Positions 33,806-41,535 of a stretch of 64,000 bases of DNA are shown one piece after another. Positions within the stretch are counted from its first letter, which is position 1. Each line of letters opens with the position of its first letter. Source of the stretch: Eremococcus coleocola DSM 15696. Lineage in GTDB: Bacteria; Bacillota; Bacilli; Lactobacillales; Aerococcaceae. The notes under the pieces were generated by a model. The model saw only the letters and a program-made list of their open reading frames with translations, had not been told where the DNA came from and did not search any database. The position numbers were made by a program, and so were the translations under genes. Where the stretch lies: contig NZ_AUAT01000005.1 of the NCBI RefSeq assembly GCF_000428865.1, positions 1 to 64,000 of the forward strand, written 5' to 3'.

Positions 33806-34270
33806 TTATTGATAGGTATATTTTAATTCTTCTAAAACGTGTTTCAAAAAATAGGCCCTGACTTCTTGTTCCTGTTGCGTAACGGGTTGTAAAGTAGCCT
33901 TGTCTAGGAGGGTCAAAACCAAGCGTCCTTCTCTAGAGGTCAGGATTTCTTGCTTGATTAGCGTTTCAATCATATTCTCAGCCTTACGGTGACTAATCCG
34001 ATCTCCGACTAATTCAATCATACGATTTAATTGGGCCACATCATCGCTTAATTGAATTTTGAGGATACGGATATAACCGCCACCTCCCCGTTTACTTTCA
34101 ACCACATAGCCATGCTCTTGGGTAAAGCGCGTATTAATGACGTAATTAATCTGCGAAGGAACACAATCAAAATGTTCCGCAATATCACTGCGCTTAATCT
34201 CAAGCTCTTTTTGATTCTTCAAAAATTCTTTTAAATACAACTCAATAATATCGGACATATTCCGACTCAT
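33806..34270 (-). CDS. ctsR: Transcriptional regulator CtsR
   Basis: A 154-residue repressor of class III heat-shock genes. The N-terminal winged helix contains MSDIIELYLKEFLKNQKELE, then the recognition helix region HFDCVPSQINYVINTRFTQ and the beta-wing RGGGGYIRI with its temperature-sensing glycines. The start at 34270 follows AAGGAGG. The operator lies just upstream, so the operon is autoregulated. Two-gene ctsR-clpC operons without mcsAB are typical of Lactobacillales. Confidence 0.95.
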   Translation of the reverse strand: MSRNMSDIIELYLKEFLKNQKELEIKRSDIAEHFDCVPSQINYVINTRFTQEHGYVVESKRGGGGYIRILKIQLSDDVAQLNRMIELVGDRISHRKAENMIETLIKQEILTSREGRLVLTLLDKATLQPVTQQEQEVRAYFLKHVLEELKYTYQ

Positions 34271-34289
34271 AAGCACCCTCCTTACTAAC

Positions 34290-34306
34290 ATTGACTATCT
34301 TTGACC
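34290..34306 (-). promoter_or_regulatory. CtsR operator
   Basis: On the minus strand GGTCAAAGATAGTCAAT, matching the heptad direct repeat RGTCAAA-NAN-RGTCAAA with one final mismatch. It overlaps the likely transcription start just downstream of the -10. A further half site TTTGACC lies near 34351. Confidence 0.8.
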
Positions 34307-34334
34307 ATTATATCAAACCCTAACTTAATTACAA
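34307..34334 (-). promoter_or_regulatory. SigA promoter of ctsR-clpC
   Basis: -35 TTGTAA (34329-34334), 16-base spacer, -10 TATAAT (34307-34312) on the minus strand, directly upstream of the operator. Confidence 0.7.
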
Positions 34335-34509
34335 GTCTTGTGCTTAATTTTTTGACCATTATTCGTGAAATTATTAATAAATTTTCACTCTCTCTAAGCT
34401 ATACTTAAAGGTTCATGTAAGCATTCTCTTTATTGTTATACTTGGTTTTATTATTTTGAAATTATTTCGAAAACGGTTTATTTTCTCGGAAATCCTGACA
34501 TAATTATAG
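34335..34509. other. Intergenic region between ctsR and the FMN-repeat gene
   Basis: AT-rich divergent spacer. It contains a CtsR half-site near 34351 and two copies of GCTATACTT (34399 and 34531), the second being part of the promoter described next. No reading frame is supported. Confidence 0.5.
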
Positions 34510-34537
34510 TGAAAATTTTCTCATAATGTGCTATACT
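34510..34537 (+). promoter_or_regulatory. Probable promoter of the FMN-repeat gene
   Basis: TGAAAA (34510-34515), 16-base spacer, TATACT (34532-34537). The AGGAGGCG ribosome site is at 34557-34564. Confidence 0.45.
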
Positions 34538-34572
34538 TCAATTATCAAAATTTTTAGGAGGCGTTTTTTTTT

Positions 34573-35619
34573 ATGCATAAATTTTTAAAAGTGTCATTAT
34601 CATGTGTGGCAGCCTTATCAATGGCTTCTGCTAGCATGGTAGTCGTACAACCTGGTCTATTTGGAACTAGTATTGTTGCTGCTCAAGAAGGACCAGTTAC
34701 CTTATACCAAAAATATGGTGCCCCTCATGGTGACAAATCATTTGCTTCTGCTGTTGTAGCAGTTCAAGGTGATAAAATTGTTGCCGTTGACATTGACGAA
34801 TATCAATTTGTTGAAGGTGACGGCTGGACTGCTGTTCCTAATGCAGATGGCGAATTTGGTAAAGCTTTTCCAGAAGGCCAAACTTTAATTTCTAAAGATG
34901 CTAACTCTGATAAATATTCAGAATTAATGGCCGAAAAAGCTCAAGCCACTCAAAAATTATCTGATAACAAACAAGCGATCTATGACTTTGTTAAAGGTAA
35001 AAGCATCGATGAATTACAAGCAACTGTTGATGAATTAGCTGGTTTAGGCGAAGACGGCAACGTCTCTGACGTTGTATCTGGTTCTACTTTAGCTGATACA
35101 GGTGGTTACATCCAATTAATTATGGATACCGTTAAAGAAGGCCGTTCATATGAAGGCGCTGAAGGATCAGATATCACCCTTAAACAAGGTTTAGCAGCTG
35201 CTCATGGCGACAAATCATTCGCTCAAGTAACTGTTGCAATGGCTGGTGACACAATTGTAGGTTCATTCATCGACGAATTCCAATTCGTTGAAGGTGATGG
35301 CTGGACTGGCGTACCAAACTCTGACGGTGAATTTGGTAAAGCTTATCCAGAAGGCCAAACTTTAATTTCTAAAATTGATAACAGCGAACAATACTCTAAA
35401 TTGATGACTGAAAAAGCTCAATCTACTGTAGCTTATGCTGACAACCACAAAGCAATCGCTGACGCTGTTAAAGGTAAAACTGTTGAAGAAGCTAAAGCTT
35501 TAGCTGAAGAAGTTAAAGGCCTAGGTGAAGACGGTAACGTATCTGATATCGTCTCAGGCGCAACCCTAGCCGATACCGGCAACTACATCCAAGCAATTGT
35601 GGATGTTGCAAGTAAGTAA
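34573..35619 (+). CDS. Secreted protein with two FMN-binding-like repeats
   Basis: A 348-residue exported protein. A Sec signal peptide covers about residues 1-38 (ends VAAQ); no good lipobox is present. Two repeats of about 140 residues follow (49-188 and 208-347), similar in sequence: GDKSFASAVVAVQGDKIVAV / GDKSFAQVTVAMAGDTIVGS, GDGWT-VPN-DGEFGKA-PEGQTLISK in both, and SDVVSGSTLADT (165-176) / SDIVSGATLADT (324-335). The last element resembles the S-G-A-T flavinylation motif of FMN_bind domains, as in PplA of the Listeria electron-transfer system. No apbE is in the window. Codon use suggests high expression. The repeat-and-motif reading is an inference. Confidence 0.6.
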   Translation: MHKFLKVSLSCVAALSMASASMVVVQPGLFGTSIVAAQEGPVTLYQKYGAPHGDKSFASAVVAVQGDKIVAVDIDEYQFVEGDGWTAVPNADGEFGKAFPEGQTLISKDANSDKYSELMAEKAQATQKLSDNKQAIYDFVKGKSIDELQATVDELAGLGEDGNVSDVVSGSTLADTGGYIQLIMDTVKEGRSYEGAEGSDITLKQGLAAAHGDKSFAQVTVAMAGDTIVGSFIDEFQFVEGDGWTGVPNSDGEFGKAYPEGQTLISKIDNSEQYSKLMTEKAQSTVAYADNHKAIADAVKGKTVEEAKALAEEVKGLGEDGNVSDIVSGATLADTGNYIQAIVDVASK

Positions 35620-35621
35620 TG

Positions 35622-35656
35622 CCAAGGCAAACGTAGGTGAGCCGTGGTTCATTAAA
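35622..35656. repeat. 3'-UTR direct repeat, copy A
   Basis: Segment ccaaggcaaacgtaggtgag then ccgtggttc. A diverged copy lies at 35713-35750, and each copy is followed by a terminator. Confidence 0.6.
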
Positions 35657-35686
35657 AAGACCTCCTCAAAATTGAGGAGGTCTTTT
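35654..35686 (+). terminator. Intrinsic terminator of the FMN-repeat gene
   Basis: A 12-base perfect stem agacctcctcaa / ttgaggaggtct with two loop bases and a T-run. Confidence 0.92.
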
Positions 35687-35712
35687 AGCTTTAGCGAGTT
35701 ACAGACTCAGTT

Positions 35713-35750
35713 CCAGGGCAAATGCAGGTTAGCCGTGGTTCCTTGTTAAA
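35713..35750. repeat. 3'-UTR direct repeat, copy B
   Basis: Segment ccagggcaaatgcaggttag then ccgtggttcc, matching copy A over about 30 bases with a few changes. Confidence 0.6.
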
Positions 35751-35761
35751 ACCCTGTTGGG

Positions 35762-35785
35762 AAAGTCTCTCAATAGAGTCTTTTT
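35762..35785 (+). terminator. Second intrinsic terminator after copy B
   Basis: Stem aaagtctct / agagtcttt with one mismatch, followed by ttttatttt. Confidence 0.65.
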
Positions 35786-36138
35786 ATTTTGCTTTACTAA
35801 CATTATATGAAACGCAGTGAGCTACACGTGCATCAAAATTTACTTATCTCTCTGCTCCAACCTTTTGGGGTCACCATAAGCTTCTTGAAAGGATATTTTT
35901 TTAAAGTATTAATTTATCAACCTAATAAATACACTAAAAAGATTAAATCCTATATCATATCTAACTCATAAGATTTTTTAAAATTATAACAATTAATTGA
36001 TATAACTATATATATTAGTCGTACTTATAATGCCTATCCAAAATTATTATAATAATTATTATTGATACGGAAAAAATAGCATATTATAATATATTCGATC
36101 CTAGCGATCATATCCTTAAATGAAAGTAGGTCTTTGCT
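35786..36138. other. AT-rich gene-free stretch before the small HTH gene
   Basis: About 350 bases, visibly richer in A and T than the neighbouring genes, with runs such as tataactatatatatt and aattattataataattatt. I find no reading frame, RNA gene or clear promoter. Composition suggests acquired or decayed DNA. Confidence 0.6.
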
Positions 36139-36435
36139 TTGAATAATGATACATGTCACTCTATCGATTTTGCTTTACTCAGAACAAAAATACTACAAGA
36201 ATATGGTTCTCTAAGTCAATTTTCTCGCGACACAGATATCAATTATAAGACACTCTATAATATTTTACATCAGAAGCATCTACCTAATCATCACATTGTT
36301 ACCCGTATAAGTGAAATTCTTGATTTCGATGAAGAAACCTATATTGCAGTCTTTGCACCATACATTCTCAATCGACGAAGTCCTTATCCTAGATTACAAA
36401 TAATTCCTCTCCCAAAAAAAGATAAAGAAGACTGA
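36139..36435 (+). CDS. Small helix-turn-helix protein
   Basis: A 98-residue protein with an XRE/phage-repressor-like helix-turn-helix at residues 23-62: GSLSQFSRDTDINYKTLYNI then LHQKHLPNHHIVTRISEILD. It starts with a TTG preceded by AAAGTAGG; no ATG lies near. The short basic/proline tail (LQIIPLPKKDKED) has no known domain. AT-rich coding and leader sequence suggest horizontal origin. It may regulate a lost element or act elsewhere; no operon partner is next to it. Confidence 0.6.
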   Translation: MNNDTCHSIDFALLRTKILQEYGSLSQFSRDTDINYKTLYNILHQKHLPNHHIVTRISEILDFDEETYIAVFAPYILNRRSPYPRLQIIPLPKKDKED

Positions 36436-36443
36436 TTAATATA

Positions 36444-36490
36444 AGCCAACCAAGTCCCAGCCCACCCCGCTGGCCAACTCGGTTGGCTTT
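36444..36490. terminator. Bidirectional terminator between HTH gene and nrdG
   Basis: Outer stem aagccaacc / ggttggctt with an inner imperfect pairing, then a T-run on the + side. Confidence 0.75.
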
Positions 36491-36499
36491 TCAATTTAT

Positions 36500-37072
36500 C
36501 TAATAATACGCCTCCCCATTCGCCTGCCGCCACAAGACAACTTCCCCTTGCCGCAAGCTCTCAGGAACATTAATAATCTTTTGATTAGATGACCCCCGAA
36601 ACTGTAAGCTTAAATCCTTCTTATCAATCTCAAAACGACCATCCACCAAGACATCAATCAAGGATAATAACTCTAACTTATCTTCAGAATCGACCATCAA
36701 CTCTTGCCAGGTATAACCTGTCCAAGACCAAATATCTTTACTAGCACCAAAGCGGTCACGCACCGCCCGGCATAAAGGAATCAAGACATTGGTATTCAAC
36801 ATGGGTTCACCACCCAGTAAGGTTAAACCCTGACAATAAGGAGCCCCTAAATCATCCAAGATTCGTTCCTGCAACTCCAAGGTATAGGGCCTACCATAAT
36901 TAAAGTTCTGGGCCACCCGGTTATAACACCCCTTACAAGCAAAGGGACAACCCGACACATAAATAGAACACCGGACGCCTTCGCCATCCACGAAATTATA
37001 GGGTTTATAATCAGCAATCTTGCCCATACTGAGTTCACTGGCCAACCATTCTTTTGGTTTAGGATTATTCAT
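36500..37072 (-). CDS. nrdG: Anaerobic ribonucleoside-triphosphate reductase activating protein
   Basis: A 190-residue radical-SAM activase that installs the glycyl radical on NrdD. The cluster motif is CPFACKGC near residues 41-48; GLTLLGGEPMLNTNV is the SAM-contact GGE region. It follows nrdD by 14 bases and ends the operon at the convergent terminator. Confidence 0.95.
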   Translation of the reverse strand: MNNPKPKEWLASELSMGKIADYKPYNFVDGEGVRCSIYVSGCPFACKGCYNRVAQNFNYGRPYTLELQERILDDLGAPYCQGLTLLGGEPMLNTNVLIPLCRAVRDRFGASKDIWSWTGYTWQELMVDSEDKLELLSLIDVLVDGRFEIDKKDLSLQFRGSSNQKIINVPESLRQGEVVLWRQANGEAYY

Positions 37073-37086
37073 AGGCCAGCTCCTTC

Positions 37087-39327
37087 CTATAGGGTCCGAT
37101 GATCATCAGCCTCTTTGGCTTTTTGATTTCTTAATTGTGTCACTTGACTAGAAGACATATGTTTTACCCGGGATGAAATTTCTTTATGGCGACCATGCAC
37201 CATTGGGCGTTTTTGTGGGTTACCTAGATAACCACAGGTCCGTTTAACCACATCACAAGTTTCAGGATTGTGGTTACCACAATGTGGACACTTAAAGCCA
37301 AATTCTGTTGGGGTAAAGTCCCCGTCAAAGCCACATTCATAACAATGATCAATTGGTGTATTTGTTCCCAAATAGCCAATCTTATCATAGGCATAATCCC
37401 AAACGGCTTCCAAAGCTTTAGGATTTTGCCGCATATTAGGGTATTCACAGTAATGGATAAAGCCACCGCCACAATATTGGGGATAATCTTTTTCAAAATC
37501 AATCTTTTCAAAGGGGGTTGGGTTCTTCCGAATATCATAGTGGAAAGAATTGGTATAGTACTCCTTATCGGTAATATCTTTGACCTTCCCAAATAATTCA
37601 GTATCCAAACGACAGAAGCGGTCGGTTAAAGATTCGGATGGGGTTGAATAAACGGAGAAATGATAGCCATATTGGTCCCCTAAAGCATCGGCTTTAGCCT
37701 TCAACCGTTTCATGATTTCTAAAGTAAAGGCCTTGGCTTTGAGATTATGCTCCCAATCAGGGCCGTAGAAGACCGTTGCCACTTCATAAAGACCAATATA
37801 ACCTAAAGAAACAGTAGCCCGTTTATTCTTGAAGAGTTCATCCACGGCTTGATCAGGACGGAGCCGTTTGCCAAAGGCCCCATATTGATAAAGAATGGGA
37901 GCCATTTCAGGGGTCGCTTCTTTAACCCGTTGGACCCGGTAAACCATAGCATCCGCCACAATATCCAAACGTTCTGCCAATAAGTCCCAGAAAGCGGCTT
38001 GGTCATAAGCAGTTTCTAGGGCAATCCGCGGTAAGTTTATGGTAACTACCCCTAAGTTCATCCGGCCATCATTGACTTCATGACATTCTTCATCCTTCCA
38101 ACCTTGTAAGAAAGAACGACATCCCATCGGCACTTTAAATGACCCGGTAATATCAATAATCTTGTCATACATCAAGACATCTGGATACATCCGCTTGGTG
38201 GCACATTCCAAGGCTAATTGCTTCACATCATAGTTAGGGTCTTTAGGGCATAAATTAACCCCATCTTTCAAAGTAAAGACCAGTTTAGGGAAAATAGCCG
38301 TCCGTGCTTCCTTACCAATTCCTTTAATCCGGACTTGTAAAATCGCCTTTTGGATTTCACGTTCGATCCAAGAGGTTCCTAAGCCAAAGCCAAGAGTCGT
38401 AAATGGCGTTTGGCCTTGTGAAGTATACAAAGTATTAATTTCATACTCTAAAGACTGCATGGCATCATAAATATCTTTTTTGGTCTTAGCTACCGCAAAT
38501 TCCTCTTGTTTTTCTGGATCGTCAATCCATTCTTGCGCTAATTGACGGTTTTTTTCTAAATTCAGTTGAGCATAAGGAGCCAAGACTTCATCAATCTGGT
38601 TAGCTGAGGTTCCACCATACTGACTGGAAGCCACATTGGCAATGATTTGGGCCATTTGGGCGGTTGCCGTTTGAATAGACTTAGGTGTTTCAACCTCCGC
38701 ATTCCCAATCGTAAAGCCATTTTCGAACATATTCTTAAAATCGATTAAACTACAATTTGACATGGGCATGTAAGGATGATAATCCAAGTCATGGTAGTGA
38801 ATTTGACCCTTTTGGTGGGCATTAGCCACATGGGGCGGTAACATTTGTAAGCCAATCGCCTTGGCTGTAATCCCAGCGGTTAAGTCGCGCTTGGTATTAA
38901 AAACCCGACTATCCTTATTGGCATTTTCATTAACCACGGTCTTATCTTGATCTAATAAAGACTGGATACGGTGATTAATATTCGTGGCATCAGCCCGGGC
39001 AAAATCTTGCTTAACCCGGTAGTCAATATAGGCATGAGCCACCTCAGGCATATTTGATTGTAGTAAGTGTTGTTCAACAATACTTTGTATTTCATAAATA
39101 TTAATATCGCGTGTAAATCGTTCTTGAATCGTCGTCAAAATTTGGGCCACCAAGGCTTCAATCTCGACCAAACGTTGGCTTGATACTTGACCTTCCACTT
39201 CAGTGACAGCTTTTTCAATGGCCACTTGAATTTTAGACGCATCAAAGGCAACCTGCCGCTTATCCCGTTTAATCACTTGCATTGAAGCTAAGCCCATGTA
39301 AGTTTCTTTTCTATCTAATAATTCCAT
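37087..39327 (-). CDS. nrdD: Anaerobic ribonucleoside-triphosphate reductase
   Basis: A 746-residue class III reductase for dNTP synthesis without oxygen. The N-terminal ATP-cone (MQVIKRDKRQVAFDASKI) gives allosteric control by ATP/dATP. The catalytic barrel follows, a C-terminal zinc site has CYECGFDG and CPHCGNHNPETC, and the glycyl-radical loop is RTCGYLGNP with Gly near residue 711. The start at 39327 has AGGGG ten bases before; an internal ATG 15 codons later is also possible. Paired NrdR boxes lie directly upstream, so the nrdDG operon is probably repressed by NrdR. Confidence 0.95.
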   Translation of the reverse strand: MELLDRKETYMGLASMQVIKRDKRQVAFDASKIQVAIEKAVTEVEGQVSSQRLVEIEALVAQILTTIQERFTRDINIYEIQSIVEQHLLQSNMPEVAHAYIDYRVKQDFARADATNINHRIQSLLDQDKTVVNENANKDSRVFNTKRDLTAGITAKAIGLQMLPPHVANAHQKGQIHYHDLDYHPYMPMSNCSLIDFKNMFENGFTIGNAEVETPKSIQTATAQMAQIIANVASSQYGGTSANQIDEVLAPYAQLNLEKNRQLAQEWIDDPEKQEEFAVAKTKKDIYDAMQSLEYEINTLYTSQGQTPFTTLGFGLGTSWIEREIQKAILQVRIKGIGKEARTAIFPKLVFTLKDGVNLCPKDPNYDVKQLALECATKRMYPDVLMYDKIIDITGSFKVPMGCRSFLQGWKDEECHEVNDGRMNLGVVTINLPRIALETAYDQAAFWDLLAERLDIVADAMVYRVQRVKEATPEMAPILYQYGAFGKRLRPDQAVDELFKNKRATVSLGYIGLYEVATVFYGPDWEHNLKAKAFTLEIMKRLKAKADALGDQYGYHFSVYSTPSESLTDRFCRLDTELFGKVKDITDKEYYTNSFHYDIRKNPTPFEKIDFEKDYPQYCGGGFIHYCEYPNMRQNPKALEAVWDYAYDKIGYLGTNTPIDHCYECGFDGDFTPTEFGFKCPHCGNHNPETCDVVKRTCGYLGNPQKRPMVHGRHKEISSRVKHMSSSQVTQLRNQKAKEADDHRTL

Positions 39328-39336
39328 CTTAGCAAA

Positions 39337-39383
39337 CCCCTATATCTTGTGTTTTTATTTTTTATATAACATATATATTGTGG
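39337..39383 (-). promoter_or_regulatory. Tandem NrdR boxes upstream of nrdDG
   Basis: Box 1 at 39337-39352 (cccctatatcttgtgt) and box 2 at 39368-39383 (aacatatatattgtgg) match the consensus ACACWATATATWGTGT in 13 and 12 of 16 positions. They start 31 bases apart, three helical turns, as in known NrdR box pairs. Box 1 covers the ribosome site of nrdD. Confidence 0.75.
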
Positions 39384-39553
39384 TTCATCTGGAGAATAAT
39401 GTCAATACAAGATTGCGTTTTGTTTCACAACTATAAACTTACCTTATACAGGTTTAACACTTTTTTATTGACCATAAAACGCTTACAAGTTACAATAACA
39501 ATAGTTTCAACTTGTGAACTAAAATTTGATATATTCGAAAGGAGATATGTAAT

Positions 39554-39961
39554 ATGGATATTGTTTCACGCGTCCAAGAATCCTTTGACCGTCAGACCTT
39601 TTTAAAGAGTATGGGGGCACGATTGGATACTGTTGAGGAAGGAAAAGTTTCAATCTATTTAGAAAAAAATGAAAACTTGACTCAACAAACAGGCTTCCTC
39701 CATGCCGGTGTAACCACTTCTATTGCAGATTCGGCCGCTGGGTATGCCGCCCTGACCATGTTACCTGAAGGTTGTGAGGTTCTCAGTATTGAGTTCAAGG
39801 TCAATTTGTTACGCCCTGCCGCCAGCGATCGGTTTCTGGCCACCGGTCGAGTGATTAAAGCGGGCAAGCAAGTCTCCGTTGTAGAAGCCGATGTGGTTGA
39901 TTTAGACTCTGGCAAACAAGTGCTTCAATTCCAGGGGACCATGATTGCGGTTAATCCTTAA
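39554..39961 (+). CDS. PaaI family hotdog thioesterase
   Basis: A 135-residue acyl-CoA thioesterase-like protein. The hotdog core shows NLTQQTGFLHAGVTTSIADS with the catalytic acidic/His loop, then AAGYAALTMLPEGCEVLSIE and FKVNLLRPA. A GAAAGGAG site precedes the ATG. It diverges from nrdD and converges on the DUF956 gene. Substrate is not predictable. Confidence 0.88.
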   Translation: MDIVSRVQESFDRQTFLKSMGARLDTVEEGKVSIYLEKNENLTQQTGFLHAGVTTSIADSAAGYAALTMLPEGCEVLSIEFKVNLLRPAASDRFLATGRVIKAGKQVSVVEADVVDLDSGKQVLQFQGTMIAVNP

Positions 39962-40038
39962 TTAGTAGGACTCAGTCTTTTAAAGCAGTTATAACCATCA
40001 TCACTGCGCTAAAACATCTAATATTTAAGTATATAAAC

Positions 40039-40064
40039 GGGACTGGGCATTTTTGCCCAGTCCC
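40039..40064. terminator. Bidirectional terminator, same stem as 2113-2138
   Basis: Stem gggactgggc / gcccagtccc identical to the rpmE2 terminator, loop atttttt-like, between the convergent thioesterase and DUF956 genes. Confidence 0.8.
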
Positions 40065-40096
40065 GCCCTATTTATTTGCTTATTTTATGCCTTAAT

Positions 40097-40468
40097 TTAC
40101 TTTTGCCCTCGTTTAAATAAACGTTTCAAAGAAAAAACTGGAACATTACGGACAATTTTCTCATTGCCTAAATAAGTTCGCATAGCTTTCAAACTTTTAC
40201 CGGCATCCTTCACAATAAAGTTGAAGCTGACACCTTGGTCTGTATCAATAAAGAAGCCTCGAATATAACGGTTGCCAAAGAATAATTGGGCTCTGACTTT
40301 TTCAATACTGACCCAAGGAATCTGTAGAAAGGATTCCGGATTACGTTCATTATAGAATTCAAAGGCTTGGTCCCCAATTAAAATATCGCCATGTTTACTG
40401 CCAACCCCCCCTGACATAAGATTGGCTTTGGTGTTAAAATCGACCTTTCGGTTAAGAGATTGTACCAT
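40097..40468 (-). CDS. manO: DUF956 family protein (ManO)
   Basis: A 123-residue DUF956 protein, which is nearly always the last gene of mannose-PTS operons in Lactobacillales. Family sequence includes LNRKVDFNTKANLMSGGVGS and NRYIRGFFIDTDQGVSFNFI. No transmembrane segment; a role in modulating the PTS is suspected from context only. The start at 40468 follows AGGAGC; an ATG six bases upstream would overlap the site. It follows manN after about 130 bases. Confidence 0.9.
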   Translation of the reverse strand: MVQSLNRKVDFNTKANLMSGGVGSKHGDILIGDQAFEFYNERNPESFLQIPWVSIEKVRAQLFFGNRYIRGFFIDTDQGVSFNFIVKDAGKSLKAMRTYLGNEKIVRNVPVFSLKRLFKRGQK

Positions 40469-40603
40469 TATCATGCTCCTTTACTAAGCTTTATTTTAGC
40501 ATAGGCCTGGTTTAATTTAAATATCCCTCAATGAAAGAAAACCTCTTGTCATTCTGACCCAAGAAGTCAGACGACAAGAGATTTTGATAGAATAGAGAAG
40601 TTT

Positions 40604-41521
40604 CTAGAAGATACCTACTAAGTGGCCTAAGATACCAATGGCAAATAAACCAAAGATAATAATGATTGGAGAAACATTTTTCTTCAACAACCACATACAT
40701 GCAAAGGTTAGTAGTAAGGCTGCGAAACCAGGAATTAATTGATCTAAGTTATTTTGGAGGGTCGTTACCTTTTCAGGTGAAATAGACATACCAGAAGCAA
40801 CTTGACCTAAGATTTCTTGTAATTTACCTCCATCCACGGCACCATCAGGGAACTCAACATAAGCTCCTTCAGATAAAGGCACGCGGGAAACTACCATTGG
40901 GAAGTTAATTGAGGTCCAACGTTGTACCAAGATACCCATGATAAACATACCTAAGATAGAAGCACCTTTGGTAATCGTTTGAAGCAACCCACCAGAAAGA
41001 TCTTTAGTAATTTCAGAACCAGATTTGTAGCCTAATTCTTGGGTATACCATAAAAAGGCCATCCGGATAATGTTCCAAGCAATAAAGAAGAATAAAGGTG
41101 CAATAATAGATCCACCGGTTGCTAGAGAAGCGGCAATTGCTCCTAGAATTGGCCGTACGGTAAACCAGAAGACTGGGTCACCAATACCTGCTAGCGGACC
41201 CATCATACCGATTTTAACCCCTTGGATGGCTGCATCATCAATATCAGCTCCATTTGCTTTTTCCTCTTCAATCGCTAAGGTTACCCCTAAGATTGGCGAA
41301 GCTAAGTATGGGTGAGTATTAAAGAATTCCATGTGACGTTTTAATGCCGCTACTGCATCATCATGTTGTGGATATAATTTCTTTAACGCTGGGATTAAAG
41401 CATAAGCCCAACCCCCATTTTGCATCCGTTCGTAATTCCAAGAACCTTGGAGGAATTGAGAACGTAACATAACGCTACGACGGTCTGCTTTAGATAAAGT
41501 AATACGTTTTTCTTCAGTCAT
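40604..41521 (-). CDS. manN: Mannose-family PTS membrane subunit IID
   Basis: A 305-residue IID subunit. MLRSQFLQGSWNYERMQNGGWAY is the conserved start, then GVKIGMMGPLAGIGDPVFW and a C-terminal pair of hydrophobic segments (LLLTFACMWLLKKNVSPI onward). With IIC it forms the membrane channel for mannose, glucose and glucosamine and is the receptor for class IIa bacteriocins. It lies 14 bases after manM. Confidence 0.96.
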   Translation of the reverse strand: MTEEKRITLSKADRRSVMLRSQFLQGSWNYERMQNGGWAYALIPALKKLYPQHDDAVAALKRHMEFFNTHPYLASPILGVTLAIEEEKANGADIDDAAIQGVKIGMMGPLAGIGDPVFWFTVRPILGAIAASLATGGSIIAPLFFFIAWNIIRMAFLWYTQELGYKSGSEITKDLSGGLLQTITKGASILGMFIMGILVQRWTSINFPMVVSRVPLSEGAYVEFPDGAVDGGKLQEILGQVASGMSISPEKVTTLQNNLDQLIPGFAALLLTFACMWLLKKNVSPIIIIFGLFAIGILGHLVGIF

Positions 41522-41535
41522 CTGTCTTTTCCTCC

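Noticed and set aside
34388-34405. A second promoter (TTTTCA / TATACT) in the ctsR-FMN spacer
   Set aside because: The spacer would be only 12 bases, too short for a sigA promoter.
34468-34481. cre-like sequence CGAAAACGGTTTAT upstream of the FMN-repeat gene
   Set aside because: The core resembles cre but three end positions, including the flanking T and CA, do not match, so I did not list it as an operator.
39566-39582. TTGTTTCACGCG as a parS site in the thioesterase start
   Set aside because: Only the left half matches parS and it lies inside coding sequence.
39378-39605. ORF overlapping the NrdR boxes and the thioesterase start
   Set aside because: It has no ribosome site and runs out of frame into the PaaI-type gene, which has a strong GAAAGGAG site.
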